Source: an uncultured Eubacteriales bacterium
GTDB lineage: Bacteria > Bacillota > Clostridia > Christensenellales > UBA1242
NCBI GenBank assembly: GCA_948607205.1
Contig: CAPERS010000005.1
Span: 11,919 to 75,918, forward strand
Reading direction: 5' to 3'
Length of the DNA stretch: 64,000 nt
The notes below the pieces were generated by a model that saw only the letters and a list, made by a program, of their open reading frames with translations, did no database searches and was not told the DNA's origin. The position numbers were made by a program, and so were the translations under genes. Position 1 is the stretch's first letter; each line of letters starts with the position of its first letter. Positions 1 through 7,164 of this stretch are shown piece by piece.

Positions 1-35
1 AAAAGGTAGTATTTTTCTAAAAAAACTTAAAGCTG

Positions 36-140
36 TGTGGATAACTGTCCTTGAAATGTGGATAACTTGGCGCTTGAATGTGGATAATTCGCTTGAATTT
101 GTGGATTTCTGCCTAATTGCTGTGGATAAAATGTGGATAA
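36..140. other. oriC: Helically phased DnaA-box array, probable oriC segment
   Basis: Six copies of the DnaA box, read as TGTGGATAA on the plus strand (TTATCCACA on the minus), lie at 36-44, 57-65, 79-87, 100-108, 121-129 and 132-140. Five are exact; the fourth reads TGTGGATTT. Start-to-start distances are 21, 22, 21, 21 and 11 bp, that is two, two, two, two and one helical turns, so all boxes face the same side of the helix. This same-strand phasing is what is expected for a DnaA filament on a bacterial origin. dnaA and dnaN are not in the window and would be expected to the left. Nearby origin-proximal genes support the reading. Confidence 0.8.
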
Positions 141-142
141 GT

Positions 143-167
143 ATAAAAACGCCAAAAAATTTGGCGT
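143..167 (-). terminator. Terminator of the HD/PnuC operon
   Basis: Read leftward, an 8-bp perfect stem (arms at 160-167 and 149-156, 3-nt loop) is followed by a T run. It ends the leftward operon just before the DnaA-box array and would protect the array from read-through. Confidence 0.7.
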
Positions 168-209
168 AGTTGACTTTTTTAAAGAGAATAAAGTTTTCGT
201 TTATTAGGT

Positions 210-956
210 TTAAAGCAGTTCTATATATTTTTTCTTCAAGTCAACAACTGCATTTTTGAAAAATTGTTTATCTTTTTTGTTTAGATATTGTGAAAAGGTT
301 TCGAACATAATGTCGATATAGTTGTTATTTAAAACCTCTTCGCGTAAGAAATTGTAGGTGAGGTTATAGCAACCTGAAATGCGAATCAAGCACCTATCAA
401 GTTTTGTTATCGGTGTGAACCAAGTAAGTGGTTTGAAATCAATAAAGTCTTGATATATCTGTTCAGTCACGCCATCCTTGTCAACGAGAATTGGCTGTGC
501 GCCATTTGCAGTTGTTATGATGTTTGAAAAAGTGTCGGCATTTTTGATAAGTTCAACAAACAAAAGGCAATCTTTATCGTTTTCAGTGTATGGCTTGTTG
601 TGAAATTTGGCGCAAGTTTTTAAAACCTCGAATCTCTTTTTGCTTAAGTATAATTTTTTATAGTCCCAGCCAGATAAAATTTCAAAAGATTTATCGCCAT
701 GGTCAACGCTTTTATTGTCGTCATAAGTTTGAAATTCTTCCCACTGTTTGAATCTCCCAATGTCATGCAAGAGTCCAACGAGATATGCGAAATGCCTATC
801 CTTTTCGCATAAACCAAGTTTGCATGCAATTTTGAAAGATGTGGTTGCAACATCGAAACTGTGAATAATTTTACGAAGTATATTTGAATTTTCAGTGTCA
901 AAATTGTTGACAAAATCCCAAAAAATTTTGTTATAATCTTGTATTATAAGTTTCAT
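210..956 (-). CDS. HD-domain hydrolase
   Basis: This 248-residue soluble protein carries a clear HD-domain signature: an upstream His near residue 33 (IIHSFDVA) and HDIGRFKQWEEF at about residues 64-75, the metal-binding core of HD phosphohydrolases. The substrate cannot be read from the sequence; nucleotide or phosphodiester hydrolysis is the family norm. The start is fixed by a GAGGAG ribosome site 4 nt before the ATG. It is the last gene of a three-gene leftward unit after a P-loop kinase-like protein and PnuC (8-nt gaps), so a role in nucleotide or NAD-precursor salvage is a reasonable inference. A terminator follows. Confidence 0.75.
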   Translation of the reverse strand: MKLIIQDYNKIFWDFVNNFDTENSNILRKIIHSFDVATTSFKIACKLGLCEKDRHFAYLVGLLHDIGRFKQWEEFQTYDDNKSVDHGDKSFEILSGWDYKKLYLSKKRFEVLKTCAKFHNKPYTENDKDCLLFVELIKNADTFSNIITTANGAQPILVDKDGVTEQIYQDFIDFKPLTWFTPITKLDRCLIRISGCYNLTYNFLREEVLNNNYIDIMFETFSQYLNKKDKQFFKNAVVDLKKKYIELL

Positions 957-964
957 ATTTCTCC

Positions 965-1708
965 TCAGTTTTCCTCTTTATTGTTTTCGATTAATACCTT
1001 TTCGCCAGTTTGATTTTTATTGCCAATGTTTTGCTTTCTTTCTTGAATTTTCCAGTGAATAAAGCCGTAGATATCATTGATAAGAAAGATTCCAAAAGAT
1101 AATGCGGTTGGCAAGAATGCAATTCCTGAATTTATCACAACCATCGTCCACAGCACAATGAGAATTATGTCGTTTGCAACAAATGCAAGAGCATAGTAAC
1201 TGCAACGGCGAAGTATGAGATATGACGCAACGACAGATGTGATAAGTGAAAGGGTGCTTATTATAAGTTCACTGGTGTTAAGCGCACGTAAAAGAAAATA
1301 GAATGCCACAGTTGCACAGATTGCGCCAATAAAAAGATAAAGATATTCAATACCTTTAATTTTGTTCACCTGAACAGTGCTGGTGTTTTCTTTATTTTTG
1401 TTTCTAAGCCAAGACACGATTGATGCGACTGCGATAGGAATCATCAGTCCGATATATATTATCGCCTCACCATAATAATGCTGAAGAACTGATATGATTG
1501 AATAGATTATGTTGTAAGCGATATTGATAAAAGGCGCAAAAACGAGTCCTTTTGCAACGGTCATAACTGACACTACGCCAACGAGTGAAACAACATATGA
1601 AAACCAGTTGCGGTCTGGCGTGAATGCGAAACAAAGACTCAGTCCAATCAAACTTAAAGCCAAAAATACAATTTCGAACCAGTTCCAGTTTTTTAAAAAT
1701 TTTTTCAT
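965..1708 (-). CDS. pnuC: PnuC-family nicotinamide riboside transporter
   Basis: A 247-residue membrane protein with about seven hydrophobic segments. It has the features of PnuC carriers: the N-terminal NWNWFEIVF aromatic segment, a mid-protein NDIILIVLW stretch and the C-terminal NDIYGFIHWK motif, close to the family's NxxYGxxxW signature. The family moves nicotinamide riboside or related vitamin precursors by facilitated diffusion, trapped by a downstream kinase. The start has an AGGTGAA ribosome site. The gene lies between a P-loop kinase-like gene upstream and an HD hydrolase downstream, as expected if imported nucleoside is phosphorylated at once. Substrate choice (riboside versus thiamine or deoxynucleoside) is not settled by sequence. 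Confidence 0.85.
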   Translation of the reverse strand: MKKFLKNWNWFEIVFLALSLIGLSLCFAFTPDRNWFSYVVSLVGVVSVMTVAKGLVFAPFINIAYNIIYSIISVLQHYYGEAIIYIGLMIPIAVASIVSWLRNKNKENTSTVQVNKIKGIEYLYLFIGAICATVAFYFLLRALNTSELIISTLSLITSVVASYLILRRCSYYALAFVANDIILIVLWTMVVINSGIAFLPTALSFGIFLINDIYGFIHWKIQERKQNIGNKNQTGEKVLIENNKEEN

Positions 1709-1716
1709 ATTTTCAC

Positions 1717-2223
1717 CTATAACAGATTATATGCTTTGAGCGCATCAAGCAAAAACTTTCCGTCTGGAATGATAAGTTGTTTGTATTTTGGTTTTGAAAA
1801 CTCCTCGATAAAAACTGAAAAATTGTCTTTCACTTGGCTGACAAATTCGGCAGTGTTACCCCTGTCATAAAGCCTTTTTTCAATCCATTTCCAACCAGAT
1901 AGATTTGGACGAGCAATCATGTATTCAATTCCATGCTCATCAAAGAATTGAAAAATCTCTTGATTTTTAAGTCGCGGATGGCTTAACTGTATAAGGACAA
2001 TGTCATACTTGTCTTTTTGCGTCAAAATTTCATCAATATAGTTTTGAGGCCAAGCAGGGTTGAGAACACGATTTTTGTTGCCCTTTCTTTCTTCTTCGGT
2101 CATGCCTGCAACGCCATTTTCAAGCCACTTGAAATATGTCGATTCAAGGTCCAACACGTTTGTATAATTTTTTCCAACGTATGACTTTCCAACGCCAGCA
2201 AATGCTGCAATAATCTTTCCCAT
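1717..2223 (-). CDS. P-loop kinase-like protein, first gene of the pnuC operon
   Basis: A 168-residue protein with an N-terminal beta-strand and Walker A loop (IIAAFAGVGKSYVGK, residues about 4-18), a DLESTYFKW segment near residue 25 and a hydrophobic Walker-B-like strand (YDIVLIQLSH, about residue 75). The layout resembles small adenylate-kinase-like P-loop enzymes, but I do not recognise the exact family. Position directly upstream of pnuC suggests a kinase that traps the imported nucleoside; this is inference from context. The start has a strong AGGAGG ribosome site and a promoter (2242-2270). A soluble protein; no membrane segment. Confidence 0.6.
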   Translation of the reverse strand: MGKIIAAFAGVGKSYVGKNYTNVLDLESTYFKWLENGVAGMTEEERKGNKNRVLNPAWPQNYIDEILTQKDKYDIVLIQLSHPRLKNQEIFQFFDEHGIEYMIARPNLSGWKWIEKRLYDRGNTAEFVSQVKDNFSVFIEEFSKPKYKQLIIPDGKFLLDALKAYNLL

Positions 2224-2241
2224 TTTTCCTCCTTATTTTCA

Positions 2242-2270
2242 ATATAATAAATCAACCAAAGTTTTGTCAA
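2242..2270 (-). promoter_or_regulatory. Promoter of the kinase-pnuC-HD operon
   Basis: TTGACA (2265-2270) and TTATAT (2242-2247) separated by 17 bp on the minus strand, followed by a short leader and AGGAGG before the ATG at 2223. Confidence 0.6.
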
Positions 2271-2286
2271 TTTTTTTAATTTAGTT

Positions 2287-3105
2287 TTATTGTTTTGCAA
2301 TAGTATTGTCATAAGCATAGCAGGTCACTTTGCGCTTGCTGATTTTTTCAAGACAGTCCACAATCCCAGCAATGTTGGATTTCTTGCTTAAAATTGAGTT
2401 TGACAGGTTTTCATATTTTTCGTTGTAAAATCCAATGAAATACTTTTCGCAATTCAGACTTTGAGGAAACATTTTGATGTCTTGCTGGCTGTCACCACCA
2501 ACGATAACCATGTGTGGCTGTTCTTTAACATGCTTTTTCAAAAACAGTTCAATGAATCTGCCTTTGTTTAATAAGAAATTTTTTATGTCAATTCCGTGAC
2601 CATATTTGTCATCATAAACTTCAAAGTCAAGTTCAGTCATGTTGTTTTTGCAATAATCAAGAAAACTGAAAGACTTTTCATCGAACTGCTCGAACTCGAT
2701 ATTGAAATAGCTTTGGTAAAGTTTGTTCATTTCATAACCAAATTTTTCAGTTGCAAGTTTTAATTTCTGCCATTGTGCTTTTGTGAGAGGATGATTGAAA
2801 TTTTTGTGAATGCAGTTTGACTTGTCAAGCGTAAATGCACCATATTCATATGCAAAACCAACTAAGATATCTTCTCTTCCTATCTCGCAAAAAGCGTTTG
2901 AAAGAATGTTAAATCTTGTTTTGGCTTGAAATTCGTTTGTTCCAGAAACGATCATCAGTTTGACTTTTGCCGAATTTCTTTTTTCAAGTTTATCGATTGC
3001 ACTTGCAAATTTTTTGAAATTGTCTTTTGAGATTTTGCCGTTTTTCACGAGTTCGTTGATTGTCATGCTCCAATCTAAAAATATATAAATTGTTTTATCT
3101 TTCAT
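2287..3105 (-). CDS. HAD-like hydrolase with altered motif I, predicted leaderless
   Basis: A 272-residue soluble protein of the haloacid dehalogenase superfamily. Motif I is FLDWSMT (about residues 8-14), motif II MIVSGTN, a Lys-containing NKGRF stretch, and motif IV VGGDSQQD with the acidic pair that holds magnesium. The second Asp of the usual DxDxT is replaced by Ser, removing the usual general acid, so typical phosphatase activity is uncertain. An in-frame ATG 12 codons upstream is rejected because it would lie inside the promoter: TTGACA, 17 bp, TATACT ends 7 nt before the ATG at 3105, and no ribosome site is present. The substrate is unknown. Confidence 0.6.
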   Translation of the reverse strand: MKDKTIYIFLDWSMTINELVKNGKISKDNFKKFASAIDKLEKRNSAKVKLMIVSGTNEFQAKTRFNILSNAFCEIGREDILVGFAYEYGAFTLDKSNCIHKNFNHPLTKAQWQKLKLATEKFGYEMNKLYQSYFNIEFEQFDEKSFSFLDYCKNNMTELDFEVYDDKYGHGIDIKNFLLNKGRFIELFLKKHVKEQPHMVIVGGDSQQDIKMFPQSLNCEKYFIGFYNEKYENLSNSILSKKSNIAGIVDCLEKISKRKVTCYAYDNTIAKQ

Positions 3106-3112
3106 AAAAGCA

Positions 3113-3141
3113 AGTATAAAAAATTGACAAACTTTTGTCAA
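3113..3141 (-). promoter_or_regulatory. Near-consensus promoter giving a leaderless mRNA
   Basis: Minus strand TTGACA (3136-3141), 17-bp spacer, TATACT (3113-3118). Only 7 nt separate the -10 box from the ATG at 3105, so transcription should begin on or beside the start codon. Confidence 0.7.
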
Positions 3142-3235
3142 CTGAATTTGTTTGTTAAAACTTTAATATTAAATTTGCCATAGAAAAAAGCATACCTCAG
3201 TTGATATGCTTTTAATAAAGTGAAATTTTTATTTA

Positions 3236-3700
3236 TTACATCCAATATCTATCTGTTGTTTCATTCCAAATATCTTTCAAAAAAGCATTGCCTATTTTTG
3301 CTTTTTCTTTAAAATCATTTTTTGTTTCAAAGGTTTGAGAATTTGTCGTGTTGGCTTCAAACATTTCAATTACATTTTTCTTATCATTATTTGAAGTTAA
3401 AACAACTCCATAATAAGTTCCCTTATATTCAAACCGCATTTCGCTGTAACAAAATAAGGCTTCAATAAATTCGTCTATATTAGGCTCAAAAGGTTTCTTT
3501 TCTTTATAAAGTTGCTTAGCCCTATTTAAAGAAATTAAATTCGAATATATAACTTTATCTGGAAATTCGCTATACATTTTTCCATTATACCAGCCGCAAT
3601 TAGAACATTCGCCTTGGTCATAGATGTCTGCCATATATCTATGACCGCAAACTGCACATCTCTTTTTAAAAATGTTATCATATATATTTTTATTCGTCAT
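3236..3700 (-). CDS. Zinc-ribbon protein, candidate immunity partner
   Basis: A 154-residue protein with an N-terminal four-Cys knuckle (CAVCGH ... GECSNCGWYNG, residues about 13-38). The spacing and the CxxCGW element recall the CPCC family of Cys-rich proteins often found beside polymorphic toxins. The remainder (residues 40-154) is soluble alpha/beta sequence without a motif I recognise. Last gene of a leftward four-gene cassette; it overlaps the spacing before the small toxin-like gene, and its ribosome site AAGGAG ends 6 nt before the ATG at 3700. The immunity role is inferred from order (toxin-like gene then this gene) and is not shown. Confidence 0.55.
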   Translation of the reverse strand: MTNKNIYDNIFKKRCAVCGHRYMADIYDQGECSNCGWYNGKMYSEFPDKVIYSNLISLNRAKQLYKEKKPFEPNIDEFIEALFCYSEMRFEYKGTYYGVVLTSNNDKKNVIEMFEANTTNSQTFETKNDFKEKAKIGNAFLKDIWNETTDRYWM

Positions 3701-3711
3701 TTTTACTCCTT

Positions 3712-4026
3712 TTAACAATATGATGAATTAGTATCTTCGTTATTCGGACCTATATAAAGAGGTCTAGAATCTTTTTTAGACCAATCCCAATAGTGGTCGT
3801 GAGGATATTTATGTGGTTTTTTGGGATTTTCGTTTTTATGCTTCCAGTCTCTATCCCAGAGGTTTTCACCATTTGGTCCATACCATCTTTGTTGTATTAA
3901 TTCATTTGGATTATCAATATCATACATATCTGTCCTTGTATTTGGGTTTCCATATGAACCTGGGATATTTCGTCCTACTTTTCCAAATATTTGCTTAATA
4001 CCACCACTTGGTTTACACATTCCCAT
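3712..4026 (-). CDS. Small protein resembling a polymorphic-toxin C-terminal domain
   Basis: A 104-residue protein rich in Asn, Gly, Trp and His: GNPNTRTDMYD, then LIQQRWYGPNG, then HKYPHDHYWDW. This looks like stand-alone versions of C-terminal domains from phage head-associated or secreted polymorphic toxins, where a Pro-His-Asp-His-x-Trp-Asp element follows a variable Tyr/Trp strand. There is no signal peptide and no N-terminal trafficking domain. Its ATG overlaps the TAA of the HNH gene by one base (TAATG), with AGGAGGTG just upstream, so the two are translationally coupled. It may equally be a structural or regulatory protein; catalytic activity is unproven. Confidence 0.5.
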   Translation of the reverse strand: MGMCKPSGGIKQIFGKVGRNIPGSYGNPNTRTDMYDIDNPNELIQQRWYGPNGENLWDRDWKHKNENPKKPHKYPHDHYWDWSKKDSRPLYIGPNNEDTNSSYC

Positions 4027-4844
4027 TATAGCACCTCCTGTGGCAAAAGTTCAAACGGTTTTGAGGTTGTTTTTCCACCAATTCCTGTAAGTTTGAATTT
4101 TAATTGTTTTCCAACCAAATTTTTTACTTTAAAGTCTGTTTTGAACAGTCCTGCGGTGTGATATTTTGTTTCTATCTTTATTTCATCCAAAAACCATTCA
4201 ATTTTGTCGACGAACAAAGATTTTACTTGTAATGTTCCTTGATAATTATCAACTTCAATTGAAACAATTTTTGGCGCGCCTATTAAGTTGTTATTTCTTT
4301 TTATTTCGAATAAACTTTTCGTATCTTCGAATGAAAGTTCATTCCAACCAACATTTTCATAAGGATTTTTTATTAGTGGAATATTGTTTTGTTTTATTTC
4401 GATATCATTTCCACCAAAATTTTCTAAGCGGGCAATAATTTTCCAACGTAGAACTTTATTTCTTTCTTCATAATTGATTAAAGACTTGTTGAGGTGAGAA
4501 GCGAACTGCATTTCTGAGCAGTTATTCACTTTTATAAAATGCTCTTGTGCTTCTTCGCCAAATCCAAGCCGGACTGAATTTTTAAAATGTTTAACGCCAT
4601 GACAACGTGAACAAATGGCAATAATATTTTTTAAAGTTTGTGTTTCCTTTTTTATATCAAAATCCCATTCTTCATGAACATCAAGTTCTTCCGTTTTATT
4701 TCCACAAATTTCACATCTTCCATTGGCTCTTTTTAATGCAACTTCACGAAGTTTGTTCCAATCTTTCTTAGATAAAGTCTTACTAAAATCATTGTTCCAA
4801 GCGCCTTTTGGGAGCATGCTTATTGTTAGTTTTAATTCTTCCAT
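4026..4844 (-). CDS. HNH-type endonuclease-like protein with C-terminal extension
   Basis: A 272-residue protein. Residues about 28-92 form an HNH/zinc module: KKDWNKLREVALKRANGRCEICG, then LDVHEEWDF, then IIAICSRCHGVKHF, giving two CxxC pairs and the His residues for metal and catalysis. A middle alpha-helical segment (about 95-150) and a beta-rich C-terminal domain (about 175-272) follow; the latter reads like an Ig-like fold and may bind a ligand. The gene follows DUF4417 by 9 nt and is coupled to the next gene by TAATG, so all four genes should share one mRNA. HNH proteins of this type occur in phages and mobile elements, but the target here is unknown. Confidence 0.7.
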   Translation of the reverse strand: MEELKLTISMLPKGAWNNDFSKTLSKKDWNKLREVALKRANGRCEICGNKTEELDVHEEWDFDIKKETQTLKNIIAICSRCHGVKHFKNSVRLGFGEEAQEHFIKVNNCSEMQFASHLNKSLINYEERNKVLRWKIIARLENFGGNDIEIKQNNIPLIKNPYENVGWNELSFEDTKSLFEIKRNNNLIGAPKIVSIEVDNYQGTLQVKSLFVDKIEWFLDEIKIETKYHTAGLFKTDFKVKNLVGKQLKFKLTGIGGKTTSKPFELLPQEVL

Positions 4845-4853
4845 GTTTTGCTC

Positions 4854-5591
4854 CTAGACTTCTGGATAAAGTTCACCAGCGAAATATTTTCTTGTAAACT
4901 CTTCAAATCCTATTTTTTTTATTAATTCTTCACTATTAAATGGGTCTATTGATTTTATATTGCCCTTCATTTCTGAAAAAGGTGTGCCATAGCAAATTAT
5001 TGCACTTGGTTTGATTTTTTTCATCATGATTTCATAGCCTTCCATAAAGCCTTTTTTATTATCCTCTCTTGTATATGTCGAAACTGCAACAACAGAACCT
5101 TTTTCCACACCATCACAAAAGAAATCAAAACAATCATAGGAACCCCAAGAGATTGTGGGAATTACTAACATACCTTGTTTTTGCCAAAAAGCACCGCACC
5201 AACGATTTTTGAAAACACTATCAATTTGCTTAGCAAGTGGCATATCTTTATAGGTGCTAAATTCTGGGGTTAATAATGCATAATATTGGTCAAGTTTTTC
5301 AAGCGCAATTTCTGGTTTTTCATATACATTTTCAAAATTCCAATCATAAGTAAAAAAATGAATAGTTTTAGATTTATTGTCATTATCTTCTTTTTTTGTT
5401 TTAAGATAACTTAACAATTCAATTTTATCTATATCTATATTTTGTTTCTTAATAAGTGGCATTCCATATTTTCCACATTTTTCAAACTCATTTCTTACAA
5501 GTTTTTGTTTTTTTTTTCGCTTTTCATCATCAGAGTCGAATTTGTTGTCGTCATTAGAAAAAAGCGAACTTAATTGTTCGTTTTTTATCAT
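4854..5591 (-). CDS. DUF4417 family protein
   Basis: A 245-residue protein matching the DUF4417 pattern: FFTYDWNFENVYEKPE, YYALLTPEFSTYKDMPLA, NRWCGAFWQKQGMLVIPT, SWGSYDCFDFFCDG and GSVVAVST, then a conserved alpha/beta C-terminus. The biochemical function of DUF4417 is unknown; members are common on phages and integrative elements of Bacillota. The first 55 residues are charged and low in complexity (DDEKRKKKQK) and may be a flexible tail. First gene of the cassette, with AAGGAG 6 nt before the ATG and a promoter at 5628-5657 in the divergent region shared with the amidase. Confidence 0.75.
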   Translation of the reverse strand: MIKNEQLSSLFSNDDNKFDSDDEKRKKKQKLVRNEFEKCGKYGMPLIKKQNIDIDKIELLSYLKTKKEDNDNKSKTIHFFTYDWNFENVYEKPEIALEKLDQYYALLTPEFSTYKDMPLAKQIDSVFKNRWCGAFWQKQGMLVIPTISWGSYDCFDFFCDGVEKGSVVAVSTYTREDNKKGFMEGYEIMMKKIKPSAIICYGTPFSEMKGNIKSIDPFNSEELIKKIGFEEFTRKYFAGELYPEV

Positions 5592-5627
5592 TGTAATCTC
5601 CTTTTTTTGTTTTTTGGTTACGCAAAG

Positions 5628-5657
5628 AGAATACCATTCAAAAATTTATATTTTCAA
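5628..5657 (-). promoter_or_regulatory. Promoter of the DUF4417 cassette
   Basis: TTGAAA (5652-5657), 18-bp spacer, TATTCT (5628-5633) preceded by TGG, an extended -10, on the minus strand upstream of the four-gene accessory unit. Confidence 0.5.
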
Positions 5658-5709
5658 GTTTTACTGCCAAAATCTTGTGATAATTGCCGAGTTTGTCAAA
5701 TAAAATATC

Positions 5710-6420
5710 ATGATGAAAATAAAATTTCTAACAATCAAGAAAAAGGCAATTGTTGCCGGATTATTATCGATTTTGCTTATTGCAGGTGCAGTGCTGGCGC
5801 TGTATTTGTCAAGACCTGCAAGTTATCCAAAGCCAGAGTTTTCGGTGTGTATTGATGCAGGGCATGGTGGTCGTGATGGGGGCGCAGAAGGAAAGGTAAC
5901 TGGTGTCACAGAAAGTCGGCTCAATCTTGAATTTGCTCAAACTCTTCGTGAGATGTGTCAAAGTTTTGGTTTTGGAGTTGTCATGACGAGGAGTGATATG
6001 AACGGATTATACTCGCCAACTGCAACAAACAAAAAGCGAAGTGAAATGGAAAAGCGAAAGGAAATCATTGACAAAAGCGGTGCGGATGCTGTTATCAGCA
6101 TTCACATGAACAGTTTTGCTTTGTCATCTGCGCATGGAGCATATGTTTTTTATGGTGCTGGCAATGAAAAGGGTTTTAGTCTTGCCAAAAGCATTCAGAC
6201 TTCACTTTGTCGCGATTTTGAGTCAGCAAGAAAGACGGTGAGTGTTGGCGATTATTATGTTCTCAACTGTCATGAAAAAGCAGGAGTGCTGGTTGAATGT
6301 GGGTTTTTATCTAATGCAGAAGAAGAGAGATTGCTCTGCGATAAGGAATATCAAAGAAAGATGTGCTATTCCATTCTCGTTGGGCTTATTGATTATTTCT
6401 CCATGAACGAGTCAAACTGA
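5710..6420 (+). CDS. cwlD: N-acetylmuramoyl-L-alanine amidase, CwlD-like
   Basis: A 236-residue protein with one N-terminal membrane anchor (about residues 11-33) followed by an Amidase_3 catalytic domain: CIDAGHGGRDGGAEG with the first zinc His, a Glu in TESRLNLEFA, SIHMNSF with the second zinc His, and LVECGFLSNAEE with the catalytic Glu. It cleaves the bond between muramic acid and L-Ala. Size and single-domain layout match CwlD, which makes muramic-delta-lactam in spore cortex, and spoIIE is two genes downstream. A second ATG lies one codon on (5713). There is no clear ribosome site for either start, so the true start is uncertain. Confidence 0.75.
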   Translation: MMKIKFLTIKKKAIVAGLLSILLIAGAVLALYLSRPASYPKPEFSVCIDAGHGGRDGGAEGKVTGVTESRLNLEFAQTLREMCQSFGFGVVMTRSDMNGLYSPTATNKKRSEMEKRKEIIDKSGADAVISIHMNSFALSSAHGAYVFYGAGNEKGFSLAKSIQTSLCRDFESARKTVSVGDYYVLNCHEKAGVLVECGFLSNAEEERLLCDKEYQRKMCYSILVGLIDYFSMNESN

Positions 6421-6436
6421 AAAAGTTTAATTTTGC

Positions 6437-6465
6437 TGGACTTGTGATAAAATTTCGAGTATAAT
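6437..6465 (+). promoter_or_regulatory. Promoter of the guanylate kinase gene
   Basis: TGGACT (6437-6442), 17 bp, TATAAT (6460-6465). GGAGG precedes the ATG at 6488. Confidence 0.5.
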
Positions 6466-6487
6466 CAAGAACATACGGAGGAAGTTT

Positions 6488-7045
6488 ATGTTAGTGATAA
6501 TTTCAGGCGTCAGCGGTGTTGGCAAAAACACTGTTATCAGTGAAATTATGAATAGGCGAGACAATGTCAAGTTTTTCAATTCTGGCACAACACGCGAAAG
6601 GAGACCATTTGAAAAAGATGGCGAGCCATACATTTTTATGAGCAAAGATGAGTTTTTAAAGCGTCAAAAAAATGAAGAATTTTTTGAAACGCAAGAGGTG
6701 CACGGAAACTTTTATGGCATTCTATACAAAAGCCTTGAAGAAGCGATAAAAAATGAGAAGATTTTCTATGTGCGCGACATTGACGTCTATGGAAATGTTA
6801 GGCTCAAAAACTATATGAATGGCAAAGGCAGATGTCTTTCAATCTTTCTTGATGCGCCTGATGAAGTTATTAAATCAAGACTTATCGGCAGAGGAGAAAG
6901 CGAAGAAAGGGCAAATGTGCGCATGTCGCGTGCGCAAATGGAAAGAGAGCATTTGCACGAGTATGACTATGTCATTGAAAACATCGACCTTGAAAAAACG
7001 GTGAGTAAAGTTTTGGATATTTTTGACGAGGCAAAAAATCAATAA
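6488..7045 (+). CDS. gmk: Guanylate kinase
   Basis: A 185-residue enzyme that phosphorylates GMP to GDP with ATP. The P-loop is SGVSGVGKNT (residues about 6-15), with Asn where Ser is usual. The GMP-binding segment TTRERRPFEKDGEPYIF (about 38-54), VHGNFYGI (about 75-82) and RDIDVYGNVRLK (about 99-110) follow family order. The lid has RLIGRGESEERANVRM with its conserved arginines. The C-terminal YDYVIENIDLE is typical. Length is normal for the family (about 185-210). Because of the P-loop change and the separate promoter, a second gmk elsewhere is possible. Confidence 0.85.
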   Translation: MLVIISGVSGVGKNTVISEIMNRRDNVKFFNSGTTRERRPFEKDGEPYIFMSKDEFLKRQKNEEFFETQEVHGNFYGILYKSLEEAIKNEKIFYVRDIDVYGNVRLKNYMNGKGRCLSIFLDAPDEVIKSRLIGRGESEERANVRMSRAQMEREHLHEYDYVIENIDLEKTVSKVLDIFDEAKNQ

Positions 7046-7164
7046 TGTTTTTCTACTATCATTATGATAAAATTATGATATTTTCAGCATAAAGGGACAA
7101 ATTTCTTTTAGGCTGATTTTTTTTAAAATTGTATAATTTTTATATCTAAAATTGGAGAAAAGAT

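Noticed and set aside
5641..5713. Leaderless start for the amidase gene
   Set aside because: TAAAAT ends 6 nt before the second ATG, but no acceptable -35 lies 16-18 bp upstream, so it was left out of the leaderless set.
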